A stretch of 64,000 nt of DNA from contig NZ_AGFF01000014.1 in NCBI RefSeq assembly GCF_000226215.1, positions 1 through 64,000 on the forward strand, given 5' to 3'. This DNA is from Dietzia alimentaria 72 (lineage in GTDB: Bacteria > Actinomycetota > Actinomycetes > Mycobacteriales > Mycobacteriaceae). A program made the position numbers and the translations under genes. The notes below the pieces were generated by a model that did no database searches, was not told where the DNA came from, and saw nothing but the letters and a program-made list of their open reading frames with translations. This document shows positions 48,003-56,408 of the stretch, one piece after another (within the stretch, counting starts at the first letter, position 1; every line of letters begins with the position of its first letter).

Positions 48003-48719
48003 GTGAGTGGTGCCGACGACATGAGCGGTGCGCACGACGTGAGTGGTGCCGACGATTCCGCGGCCGGACCCACCGAATGGGGCGAGGGCCAGGTCGGCGT
48101 GGGCCCCTGGGAGTTTCAGCATCCGGGCGAGCCGCGGCCCACCGGCCACCAGTGGGATCCCGAACTGCTGGACTCCGGCGACCGCCGCAACGTGGTGGAC
48201 CGCTACCGCTACTGGCGTCGCGAGGCGATCGTCGCGGACCTGGACACCCGTAGGCACTCGTTCCACGTGGCGATCGAGAACTTCGGCCACGACGCCAACA
48301 TCGGGACCGTGGTGCGGACCGCCAATGCCTTCCTGGCTGCCGAGGTGCACATCGTGGGCCGTCGCCGCTGGAACCGCCGCGGCGCCATGGTGACCGACCG
48401 TTACCAGCACCTGCGGCACCACGAGGACATCAGCGCACTCATGGACTGGGCCGAGGCCGAGGGGTTGCCGGTCGTCGCCGTCGACAATCTCCCCGGCGCC
48501 GACCCGCTCGAAACGGTGAGCCTGCCACCCGCGTGCGTCCTGTTGTTCGGCCAGGAGGGGCCCGGGGTCAGTGGCGACGCTCGCTTGCGGGCCGTGCGGA
48601 CCGTGTCCATCGCGCAGTTCGGCTCGACGCGCTCGATCAACGCGGGAGTGGCCGCGGGCATCGCGATGCACGCCTGGATCCGCGAGCACGCCGCCCGGTC
48701 GTCACTGGCCCGGCCCTGA
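48003..48719 (+). CDS. SpoU/TrmH-family RNA 2'-O-methyltransferase
   Basis: The 238-residue enzyme should transfer a methyl group from SAM to a ribose 2'-OH in tRNA or rRNA. The three SPOUT motifs are present: NIGTVVRTANAF, LLFGQEGPGVS and SIAQFGSTRSINAGVAAGIAMHAW, which together form the trefoil-knot SAM site. It is the counterpart of Rv0380c. The first 45 residues are an extra acidic arm with near-repeats (GADDMSGAHDVSGADD). It is the last gene of the pyrE unit; DedA follows on the other strand. Confidence 0.9.
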   Translation: MSGADDMSGAHDVSGADDSAAGPTEWGEGQVGVGPWEFQHPGEPRPTGHQWDPELLDSGDRRNVVDRYRYWRREAIVADLDTRRHSFHVAIENFGHDANIGTVVRTANAFLAAEVHIVGRRRWNRRGAMVTDRYQHLRHHEDISALMDWAEAEGLPVVAVDNLPGADPLETVSLPPACVLLFGQEGPGVSGDARLRAVRTVSIAQFGSTRSINAGVAAGIAMHAWIREHAARSSLARP

Positions 48720-48764
48720 CTAGCCCGAGCCTGACCGGCCCGGCCCCGAGCGGCCCGGCGATTC

Positions 48765-49460
48765 TCAAACGGCCGGGGTCGCGGGGCCGTTGCGGATGCG
48801 AGTGATGAGCTTCGGCCCGGCCGTGATGAGCATCGGCAGTACGGAGACCAGCACGATCCCGATGAGGATCAGGTCGATGTGCTCCTTGATGAAGGTGAAC
48901 TGGCCCAGCCACGCGCCCAGTGCGGTCACGCCCGCGGCCCACAGGACAGCTCCCACCACGTTGAACGTGACGAACACCCGGTAGCGCATCCCTGCCATGC
49001 CTGCGACCAGTGGCGCATACGTGCGCACGATGGGGATGAAACGGCACAGGATGATCGTGGCCGGGCCCCACTTGTCGAAGAAGTCATGGGCTTCTTTGAT
49101 GTAGGCCTGCTTGAAGACCCGACCGTCGGGACGCTCGCGGAGGTGATGCCCCCAGCGGTTACCGATGAAGTAGCCCACCTGATCGCCGAGGAACGCCGCG
49201 ATCGGGGCGGTCACCAGAACCACCCACAGTGGCGCGAACGGATCGTTCTGTTGGGTGAGCAGGCCCGCAGTGAACAGGAGTGAGTCGCCCGGCAGGAAAG
49301 GGAAGAGCAACCCGGATTCGATGAAGACCACCGTGAGCAGCGCCGGCAGGATCGCCTTGCCGAACGGGCCGTTGCCCGAAAGCCAGAACTCCGGGTCCAT
49401 GAAACCCGGGCCCAGGGCGAGGACCTGATGGGCCTGTTCGGCCAGAAGATGCGTATTCAC
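48765..49460 (-). CDS. DedA/SNARE-associated family membrane protein
   Basis: The 231-residue protein has about five membrane segments and the DedA blocks FIESGLLFPFLPGDSLLFTAG, GDQVGYFIGNRWG and RFIPIVRTYAPLVAGMAGM. DedA proteins (UptA type) return undecaprenyl phosphate across the membrane, a function shared with DUF368 at 31349. The order fba-DedA matches Rv0363c-Rv0364. The ATG gives MNTHLLAEQ. It is divergent from the luciferase-like gene over 77 nt. Confidence 0.92.
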   Translation of the reverse strand: MNTHLLAEQAHQVLALGPGFMDPEFWLSGNGPFGKAILPALLTVVFIESGLLFPFLPGDSLLFTAGLLTQQNDPFAPLWVVLVTAPIAAFLGDQVGYFIGNRWGHHLRERPDGRVFKQAYIKEAHDFFDKWGPATIILCRFIPIVRTYAPLVAGMAGMRYRVFVTFNVVGAVLWAAGVTALGAWLGQFTFIKEHIDLILIGIVLVSVLPMLITAGPKLITRIRNGPATPAV

Positions 49461-49537
49461 CGGAGAAGCATAAGCCCAGCTGACTCAGATATGGCGGGAG
49501 GCGGTACCCGAGTCGCCCGGGCCGCTACGGTGGGCTC

Positions 49538-50530
49538 GTGGCCACCACCGATCTGCCGGAGACCCTCCGGATCAGTCTCCTGGACAGGTCACGCACCCGA
49601 CACGGCGAACCGCATGCCGCTGCGCTCGAGGCCACGCTGCGCCGTGCCGAGCGCGCGGATGTACGCCGATTCCATCGGTTCTGGACTGCCGAACACCACG
49701 CCGTGCCGGGCATCGCGAGCGGGAGTCCGCCCCTGCTGATCGCCGCCGCCGCGGCACGGACCCGCCGGATCCGTCTGGGGTCCGGGGGAGTGATGCTGCC
49801 CAATCACCGGCCGCTGGTCATCGCCGAGCAGTTCGCGATGCTGGAAGCCATGTTCCCGGGCAGGATCGACCTCGGGGTGGGCCGTTCCCTGGGTTTCACC
49901 GCGCCCGTCCGCGAGGCGCTCGGCGTGAGCGAATACGACACCGACGCGTTTGCCCGGGACCTCGCGGCCGTGCAGGACTTCTTGCATGCCCGTGGGCCGG
50001 TCACCGCACTGCCCGTGGTGGAGAATCCGCCGCCGATGTTCGTCCTGGCCACCGGTCGGGGCCTGGAAGTCGCCGCTGGGGCGGGACTGCCCGTCGTGGT
50101 GGGCGGCCCGCGATTGCTCTCCGACCCGTCTCCGCTCGACCGCTACCGCAGGCATTTCCGGGCGGGGGCTACGTCGGAACCGTATGTGGTGGTGAGCCTC
50201 GAGGTGATGGTCGCGGAGTCGACCGACGCCGCCCGCGAACTGCTGCTGCCGGAGGCGTGGTCCATGGCCCGATCGCGAGAAAATGGGGTGTTTGAACCAC
50301 TGCGCTCCCGCGAGGAGATCATGGACCGCAGATTTCGGCCCCAGCAGCTCCGGCGCATCGAGCAGTGGATGGCCGGAACCGTCCACGGTGACGAGGACAA
50401 GGTCACCGCCGAGCTCGCCTCGTTGGTGGAGCGCACGGGGGCCGACGAGATCATGGCGTCCACCTCGACGTATGACCGCGATGCCCTCGACAGGGCCGAC
50501 TCGGCGCTGGCGGAATTGATCCCCGGATAG
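49538..50530 (+). CDS. Luciferase-like flavin monooxygenase (LLM)
   Basis: The 330-residue protein has the bacterial-luciferase TIM-barrel pattern: DLPETLRISLLDRS, FWTAEHHAVPG, LGSGGVMLPNHRPLVIAEQFAMLE and RIDLGVGRSLGF. These fit the FMN/F420-dependent oxidoreductase superfamily of the MsnO8 type. Whether it uses F420 or FMN cannot be read. The GTG start at 49538 follows a short leader. It is 130 nt upstream of fba and probably separate. Confidence 0.82.
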   Translation: MATTDLPETLRISLLDRSRTRHGEPHAAALEATLRRAERADVRRFHRFWTAEHHAVPGIASGSPPLLIAAAAARTRRIRLGSGGVMLPNHRPLVIAEQFAMLEAMFPGRIDLGVGRSLGFTAPVREALGVSEYDTDAFARDLAAVQDFLHARGPVTALPVVENPPPMFVLATGRGLEVAAGAGLPVVVGGPRLLSDPSPLDRYRRHFRAGATSEPYVVVSLEVMVAESTDAARELLLPEAWSMARSRENGVFEPLRSREEIMDRRFRPQQLRRIEQWMAGTVHGDEDKVTAELASLVERTGADEIMASTSTYDRDALDRADSALAELIPG

Positions 50531-50659
50531 CCCCCGGCGCGCGGCTGGCAGGTGCCGCGCGTCACGCTGGCCTAGGCTGGAGGGTGTGCGACCGCCGCTA
50601 CTGCGGTGTGTCGCCCCGAGATCCGCACGTCGCACAGTCGAGAACCCCTGGAGGACCAG

Positions 50660-51703
50660 ATGCCAATCGCAACTCCCGAACAGTACAAGGACATGCTCGA
50701 TCGGGCCCGCAAGGAGGGCTTCGCCTACCCGGCGATCAACTGCACCTCCTCGGAGACCATCAACGCGGCCATCAAGGGCTTCGCTGACGCCGGCTCCGAC
50801 GGCATCATCCAGTTCTCCACCGGCGGCTCCGAGTTCGGTTCCGGCCTGGCCGTCAAGGACATGGTGACCGGCGCGGTCGCGCTCGCCGAGTTCGCCCACG
50901 TCGTGGCGGCGAAGTACGACGTCCTGGTAGCGCTGCACACCGACCACTGCCCCGAGGACAAGCTGGACACCTTCGTGCGGCCGCTCATCGAGATCTCCCA
51001 GGAGCGCGTGGACCGCGGAGAGAACCCGCTGTTCCAGTCGCACATGTGGGACGGCTCGGCCACCCCGCTCGACCGGAACCTCGAGATCGCCAAGGAACTG
51101 CTGGAGAAGACCGCCAACGCCAAGCAGATCCTCGAGATCGAGATCGGCGTCGTAGGCGGCGAGGAGGACGGTGTCGAGAACGAGATCAACGAGAAGCTCT
51201 ACACCACGCGCGAGGACTTCGAGGCCACCATCGACGCCCTGGGCGCCGGCAACACCGGACAGCGGTACCTGCTGGCCGCGACCTTCGGCAACGTCCACGG
51301 GGTATACAAGCCGGGCAACGTCAAGCTCAAGCCCGAGATCCTCAAGATGGGCCAGGACGTCGCCGTCTCCAAGCTCGGACTGAACGAGGGCGATCTGCCG
51401 TTCGACTTCGTCTTCCACGGCGGCTCAGGCTCGGCCAAGAGCGAGATCGAGGAGGCGCTGTCCTACGGCGTCATCAAGATGAACGTCGACACCGACACCC
51501 AGTACGCGTTCACCAGGCCCATCGTCACGCACATGTTCTCCAACTACGACGGCGTGCTCAAGGTCGACGGCGACGTGGGCAACAAGAAGTTCTACGACCC
51601 GCGCTCGTACCTCAAGAAGGCCGAGCAGTCTATGTCCGAGCGCGTGGTGGAGGCGTGCAACGACCTGAAGTCGGCCGGCAAGTCCCAGGGCGCCAAGGCC
51701 TGA
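50660..51703 (+). CDS. fba: Fructose-1,6-bisphosphate aldolase, class II
   Basis: This zinc aldolase splits fructose 1,6-bisphosphate in glycolysis and makes it in gluconeogenesis. The 347-residue protein has the metal site HTDHCPEDKLD, GGEEDGVENE, FGNVHGVYKPGNVKL and VFHGGSGS, all of class IIA as in M. tuberculosis Fba (344 residues). The ATG at 50660 follows GGAGG; an 18-residue longer reading lacks it. A TAGGCT -10-like element lies at about 50573. The terminator at 51752 follows. Confidence 0.97.
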   Translation: MPIATPEQYKDMLDRARKEGFAYPAINCTSSETINAAIKGFADAGSDGIIQFSTGGSEFGSGLAVKDMVTGAVALAEFAHVVAAKYDVLVALHTDHCPEDKLDTFVRPLIEISQERVDRGENPLFQSHMWDGSATPLDRNLEIAKELLEKTANAKQILEIEIGVVGGEEDGVENEINEKLYTTREDFEATIDALGAGNTGQRYLLAATFGNVHGVYKPGNVKLKPEILKMGQDVAVSKLGLNEGDLPFDFVFHGGSGSAKSEIEEALSYGVIKMNVDTDTQYAFTRPIVTHMFSNYDGVLKVDGDVGNKKFYDPRSYLKKAEQSMSERVVEACNDLKSAGKSQGAKA

Positions 51704-51751
51704 GACCGAGCACGGCGCGACACCGCTGCGGCCTGACACCCGCCACGGCTA

Positions 51752-51789
51752 CGAACCCCGCGTTCCCCTCTTCGGGAGCGCGGGGTTCG
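51752..51789. terminator. Hairpin terminator between fba and the converging gene
   Basis: A 15-bp stem (51752-51767 with 51775-51789) around the loop ctcttcg, 49 nt past fba and 6 nt past the end of the minus-strand gene. Confidence 0.8.
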
Positions 51790-51794
51790 TCAGC

Positions 51795-52376
51795 TCAGCC
51801 CGGCTGCTCGGTCTGCGGCACCGCACCCATGCCGACGCCCGGCTCGCACAATTTCCAGGAACCGTCCTCGTCCCGCATCCGCACCTGCTCCTCACCAGTG
51901 CCCTCGGAATCCGACTCGACGTTGGCAGTGGCCCCGACGCCGTCATCGTCTACCTCGACGCTGGTTACCCGCAGGTCGTCCGGGAGGGTGCCCGCGATGG
52001 ACTCGCGCAGCATCGCGTCCAGATCGGTGCCGGTCTGCTCCCCCGAGGCGGTGATGTTGTTGACCAGATCCTGCGGCACCCGGTTCTCGGCGCAGAGGTA
52101 ACTGTTGAACTCGGAGAACGTCTCGGCGGACGTCATATCGCGGATCGCCTGCTCCACGTCACGCTCCGCCCGCGCCGACGACGACATCGGGCCGGCGACG
52201 AAGAACCACACCACCGCCGCGATCAACACCGCGGTCACCACGCCCACCGCCACGAGAACCCCGCCGAGACCGCCACGTCGGCCACCGGCCGGACGTGCCC
52301 CACCCACCGGACCGCTGCCGGAGTGATCCCCGGGCTCGGGATTCCCTGCGGGCTGTTGCTGGCTCGTCGTCGTCAT
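51795..52376 (-). CDS. Single-TM anchored protein, DUF4878/Rv0361-like
   Basis: The 193-residue protein has a Gly/Pro-rich cytoplasmic arm (1-38), a membrane segment (about 39-63) and an extracytoplasmic domain of about 120 residues resembling the DUF4878 NTF2-like fold: AIRDMTSAETFSEFNSYLC, an Ala/Gly-rich turn, and a last strand with WKLCEPG. Two cysteines (YLC and LCEPG) may pair. In M. tuberculosis a comparable protein (Rv0361) lies in the same fba neighbourhood. It is downstream of phoD by 85 nt on the same strand. Confidence 0.7.
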   Translation of the reverse strand: MTTTSQQQPAGNPEPGDHSGSGPVGGARPAGGRRGGLGGVLVAVGVVTAVLIAAVVWFFVAGPMSSSARAERDVEQAIRDMTSAETFSEFNSYLCAENRVPQDLVNNITASGEQTGTDLDAMLRESIAGTLPDDLRVTSVEVDDDGVGATANVESDSEGTGEEQVRMRDEDGSWKLCEPGVGMGAVPQTEQPG

Positions 52377-52461
52377 CCATTACTCCCGGTACCTACGTCG
52401 CGGGCCCGGCCGGGCCGCATCGACCCGCCACCGTAGCGGACCGGCCTGTGAGAACGGGAAG

Positions 52462-54192
52462 TCAGGGCAGCAGGCCCGCGGGCTCCAGATGGTTGGAGCC
52501 GTGCGGTGTGCGCCAGCTGGCCATCGGGTAGGCGCCGCTGTTCGGATCCTCACGAGACACCACGGCCCAGTAGTCGGTGTGGGCGTAGTCGGTGGTGAAC
52601 TCCAGGACCGAGAATCCGTGCCGATCCAGATCCACCCACCGGACGTGCTGGTTGGCCGCGGTCAGAGCGCCCTGCGCCGCGAGGGAGAGTCCGTTGCCCT
52701 CGGGTAGCCCCACCATGTCGTCGATGTTGTTGCTGGTGACCGAGGGCGTCACGAACTCCACCGCGGCCGTGTCGGCGCCCGGGTAGTCTGCCGCGGCGTA
52801 GGGGACGTCGTTGGCCCAGGACGTGTGGATGTCGCCGGTGAGGAAGACGTGGTTGCGGTTTCCCGTGGAACGGATCACCTCGAGCAGTCTGCGACGCTCC
52901 CCGGCGTAGCCGTCCCACTGGTCCGAGTTGTACGTGATGCCCTCACGCGGCACGCCCAGCAATTCGGTGAGCGCCCCGGTCGTGCGCGGGTCGAGCGGCG
53001 GGATCAGAACGGGGCTCAGCATCACGGAGTTGCCGATGACGTTCCACCGGGCGGTCGACGAGCTCAGTCCTCGCGCGAGCCAGTCGAACTGCTCCGCGCC
53101 CGTCATGGTGTTGGTGTGGTCGATCGCGTGGCCGTCGAACCGGTCTGGGCCCTCCGACCGGTACGAGCGCAGGTCCAGCATGCTCAGCTCCGCGAGCGAG
53201 CCCCACCGCAGTCGTCGGTACAGGTGTCCGCCATCGCGCAACGACTCCGGACGCACGGGCATCCACTCGAAGTAGGCGCGGGCGCTGGCGGCCTTGCGGT
53301 CTGCGTAGGGGCCCTCGTGCGGCTGATGGTTCTCGGCGCCGTGCGCCCACGAGTCGTTGGCCACCTCGTGGTCGTCCCAGGTGCAGATCCAGGGCAGGTG
53401 CGCGTGCAGCGATTGCAGATCCGGGTCGGTGCGGTGCGTGGCCAGGCGGATGCGGTAGTCGGCGAGTGTGACGATCTCGTGCGGCGGCTCATGAGGGCGG
53501 ACCGCGCCGTTCTTACCCGCGTACTCGCCGCGCTGGTACTCGTAGATGTAGTCGCCCAGTTCGATGATCGCGTCGAGGTCACCACGCGCCTCGAGGTGCC
53601 GGTAGCTGGAGAAGAAGCCGGCCTCCCAGTTGGAGCAGGACACCACGCCCACGCGCCAGCGGCCGGTGGCCGGCATCGCGCCGTCCGCCGGAGCAGTGCG
53701 GGTCCGGCCGACCGCCGAAGTCTGTCCGAGTGCGCGGAAGCGGTAGTGGTACCAGCGGTCCGGGGCCAGGCCGGTGCAGTCGAGCTTGACCGTGTGGTCG
53801 CGGCCGGCGTCGGTCACCAGCGACCCGGATCGGACGATCGTCGCGAAAAGCGGGTCGGGGGACACCTCCCATCCGACGACGACGGGGGCGCCCAGCCCCG
53901 AACCCGGTGCGACTTCGGGGGAGGGCGTGACACGCGTCCAGAGGATGATGCGATCCGCCATGGGATCGCCGGAAGCGACGCCGTGGCGGAAAACGCCTTC
54001 TTGCGCTCCCGCGACCGCCGCCCGCCCCGCCACGGCGGTCGTCGCTACGGCGGCCCCGGCCAGCGCGCCCGCCCGGAGCACAGCCCGGCGAGCGATTCCG
54101 GCTACGCCCGCACCGGCCGCGCCCTCGGGGGAGGCACTGCCCGCGGTGGACACGTTCTCAGGGGACGACTCGGAGGATGAAGGCCTACGCAT
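52462..54192 (-). CDS. phoD: PhoD-type alkaline phosphatase/phosphodiesterase, Tat-exported
   Basis: The 576-residue protein carries a twin-arginine signal (RR at 35-36 in IARRAVLRAG) and an N-terminal Ig-like PhoD_N domain (GVASGDPMADRIILWTRV). The metallophosphatase core contains VVSCSNWEAGFFSSYRHL, IELGDYIYEY, WDDHEVANDSW and HVFLTGDIHTSW, the iron/calcium ligands of PhoD. It releases phosphate from monoesters and diesters outside the membrane. The FMO gene lies 63 nt upstream on the same strand. No Pho box is evident. Confidence 0.92.
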   Translation of the reverse strand: MRRPSSSESSPENVSTAGSASPEGAAGAGVAGIARRAVLRAGALAGAAVATTAVAGRAAVAGAQEGVFRHGVASGDPMADRIILWTRVTPSPEVAPGSGLGAPVVVGWEVSPDPLFATIVRSGSLVTDAGRDHTVKLDCTGLAPDRWYHYRFRALGQTSAVGRTRTAPADGAMPATGRWRVGVVSCSNWEAGFFSSYRHLEARGDLDAIIELGDYIYEYQRGEYAGKNGAVRPHEPPHEIVTLADYRIRLATHRTDPDLQSLHAHLPWICTWDDHEVANDSWAHGAENHQPHEGPYADRKAASARAYFEWMPVRPESLRDGGHLYRRLRWGSLAELSMLDLRSYRSEGPDRFDGHAIDHTNTMTGAEQFDWLARGLSSSTARWNVIGNSVMLSPVLIPPLDPRTTGALTELLGVPREGITYNSDQWDGYAGERRRLLEVIRSTGNRNHVFLTGDIHTSWANDVPYAAADYPGADTAAVEFVTPSVTSNNIDDMVGLPEGNGLSLAAQGALTAANQHVRWVDLDRHGFSVLEFTTDYAHTDYWAVVSREDPNSGAYPMASWRTPHGSNHLEPAGLLP

Positions 54193-54255
54193 TGCTCCAG
54201 TCTGGCTTACGCCGGTGGCGTCCGGAGCAGACTCCGCCGAGTCGTCCCCGATTGT

Positions 54256-55743
54256 TCACGCCGTGCTGGCCGGCACGTCCTTTGCCGGCGCCACGACTCC
54301 GTTTGAGGAGGGTTCCGCTCCGGCCAACGCGGCCTCGGCGGTGGGCTCGGCAGTGGCCTTGGCGGTGGGCTTGGCCGGAGTGGTCGGGCCGGAATCCCCG
54401 GGCGTCGAGAGGTAGCGGTCGAGGGAGTCGTCCAGCTCCTTCAACCACGGCGTGTGGTGCGTCGCGGCCATGGTGCCGGTGATGACGGAGCGGTGGTTCT
54501 TGTCCCGGTAGGTGAGGATGTTTTTGGCCTTGTCCTTCTTCCAGTCCAGGAAGATCCGCACCACCTCGTCGATGTCGAACATCGGATAGTCGGTGGCGTC
54601 GATGAGGTCCCTGATGTAGTCGCCCTGGAAGCGCACCTCATCGGCGTCGCCGTCCAGCGACTGGAAGCGGTCACGCCACGCCCGCATGTGGTTTGCGCGC
54701 TGCTCGGCGGCGGGCAGCTTGGCCCGGCCGAGGATGAGGTCGCGGACGTACCAGGCCTGTGCATCGAACATGTTGAACGTGAACCACTGGTCCTGTGCGC
54801 CGAGGTAGTACATCTTCGGGTTCTTCTGCCACACCACGCCCCGGTAGAGACCGGCGGGGTAGATGTTGTTCGGCGACTGCAGGGAGAGTTCCGCCGGCAG
54901 GAACGGGTACTTGTGCAGGTACCCGGTGCACAGGATCACCGCGTCGAACTCGCGTGTCTCGCCGTTCGAGAAGTGGACGGTCGAGCCCTCGAACCGGTCG
55001 ATGAGCGGCAGCTCCTCCATGCCTTCGGGCCAGTCGTAGCCCATGGGGCGGGTCCGGTAGGACATCGTCACCGAGCTCGCCCCCATCTTGTGGGCCTGCA
55101 CGCCGATGTCTTCGGCAGAGTACGAGGCGCCGATCAGTAGCACCCGCTTGCCGGCGAGCGTCTCCGCACCGCGGAAGTCATGGGCGTGCCGAATCGACCC
55201 CGGGAACGTGGCGATCCCCTCGAAGCCCGGAACGTGCGGGAAGCTGAAGTGCCCGGTTGCCACGATCACCCGGTCGAACTCGGAGCTCGTGGTCTTGCCT
55301 GAGCGAAGATTCTCCACCGTGACGGTGAACGTGTCCTGGTCGCGGTCGTAGTCCACCCAGCGAACCGCTGTCGAGAACTGCACCTTGCTCTTGACTTTGG
55401 ACCGGCGGACCCGGCCGTCGATGTAATTCCACAGCACTTCGCGCGGCGGGTAGGACGAGATGGGCCGGCCGAAGTGCTGATCAAAGGTGTACTCAGCGAA
55501 CTCGAGGGCCTCCTTGGGGCCGTTCGACCACAGGTTGCGGTACATCGAGGAGTGCACGGGCTCGCCGTACTTGTCAGTGCCGGAGCGCCAATCGTAATTC
55601 CACTGGCCGCCCCAGTCGTCCTGCTTCTCATAAGCAACGATCTGCGGGATCTTCGTCCCGGCCCGCTGGGCCGATTCGAACGCGCGAAGGGCCGCGATTC
55701 CGCTCGGTCCTGCTCCGATGATGGCGATTCTCTGGTTGGACAC
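54256..55743 (-). CDS. Flavin-containing monooxygenase, trimethylamine monooxygenase-like
   Basis: The 495-residue enzyme should oxygenate a soft nucleophile such as trimethylamine using FAD and NADPH. The FAD site is GAGPSG at 10-15, the FMO signature FPGSIRHAHDF, and the NADPH site LIGASYSAEDIG. MYRNLWSNGPKEALEFAEYT and SSYPPREVLWNYI closely follow bacterial Tmm. The last 50 residues are a Pro/Ala/Thr-rich tail not seen in Tmm. The GTG at 55743 has GGAAGG upstream; the longer frame into 55983 has no start signal and Arg-rich content. With phoD directly downstream it may form an operon for methylamine and phosphate use. Confidence 0.82.
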   Translation of the reverse strand: MSNQRIAIIGAGPSGIAALRAFESAQRAGTKIPQIVAYEKQDDWGGQWNYDWRSGTDKYGEPVHSSMYRNLWSNGPKEALEFAEYTFDQHFGRPISSYPPREVLWNYIDGRVRRSKVKSKVQFSTAVRWVDYDRDQDTFTVTVENLRSGKTTSSEFDRVIVATGHFSFPHVPGFEGIATFPGSIRHAHDFRGAETLAGKRVLLIGASYSAEDIGVQAHKMGASSVTMSYRTRPMGYDWPEGMEELPLIDRFEGSTVHFSNGETREFDAVILCTGYLHKYPFLPAELSLQSPNNIYPAGLYRGVVWQKNPKMYYLGAQDQWFTFNMFDAQAWYVRDLILGRAKLPAAEQRANHMRAWRDRFQSLDGDADEVRFQGDYIRDLIDATDYPMFDIDEVVRIFLDWKKDKAKNILTYRDKNHRSVITGTMAATHHTPWLKELDDSLDRYLSTPGDSGPTTPAKPTAKATAEPTAEAALAGAEPSSNGVVAPAKDVPASTA

Positions 55744-55991
55744 AGGTTTCCTTCCGGCCGACGTGGCCTCTAGTCCGCTCTGCGGAGGTGAGCCTGTGGA
55801 GGCGCGTGCTTCGCGGGCCGTCAGTCCGCGTTCACGCCTCGACACAGGGTCCGAGAGTCCCCTCGTGAGACGGCGGTCAATGGACCCGCACCGGCGAGGG
55901 GGCGGCGCGCCATTTCGGGCACCGCATACCCTCCACCGTACCAAATGTCCGCTTGGTGGGGGCCGGGCGCAAATAGTGGACAATGGGCCGC

Positions 55992-56408
55992 ATGACCCAG
56001 TTCGGAGATCTCCTCGGCCCCCCGCCCACCCGTCTTCCCGGTGATCCGGAGGCGGAGGACGCGCTTGATGCAGGCGACGATCCGCGCACCGTCGCGGCCG
56101 GCCACCCCACCGCTTCGGTGGCGTGGGCGGAGCTGGCGGAGCGTGCGCTTGAGGCCGATGACGTGATCTCGGCCTACGCCTTCGCCCGCACCGGCTACCA
56201 CCGCGGCCTCGACCAGCTGCGTCGCAACGGGTGGAAGGGCTTCGGGCCCGTCCCGTACGACCACGAGCCGAACCGTGGCTTCCTGCGCAGCGTGGCCGTG
56301 CTGGCCCGGGCCGCGAAGTCCATCGGAGAAGAGGACGAGTACATCCGTTGTCTGGACCTGATCAATGAGTCAGACCCGCACGCCGCCGCGTCTCTCGGCC
56401 TGGCGTGA
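55992..56408 (+). CDS. DUF3151 family protein
   Basis: The 138-residue soluble protein starts MTQFGDLLGPPPTRLPGDP, the conserved opening of the DUF3151 family (Rv0358 in M. tuberculosis, beside purA and fba). Residues about 45-130 are helical, with WAELAERALEADDVISAYAFARTGYHRGLD and a TPR-like pattern. No function is known. An ATG at 55983 adds three residues and is equally possible. The transporter gene starts inside its last 44 nt in another frame. Confidence 0.8.
   Translation: MTQFGDLLGPPPTRLPGDPEAEDALDAGDDPRTVAAGHPTASVAWAELAERALEADDVISAYAFARTGYHRGLDQLRRNGWKGFGPVPYDHEPNRGFLRSVAVLARAAKSIGEEDEYIRCLDLINESDPHAAASLGLA

Noticed and set aside
49589-51418. 609-codon minus-strand frame across the luciferase-like gene and fba
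   Set aside because: It spans two unrelated plus-strand genes and their intergenic gap, and has no motif.
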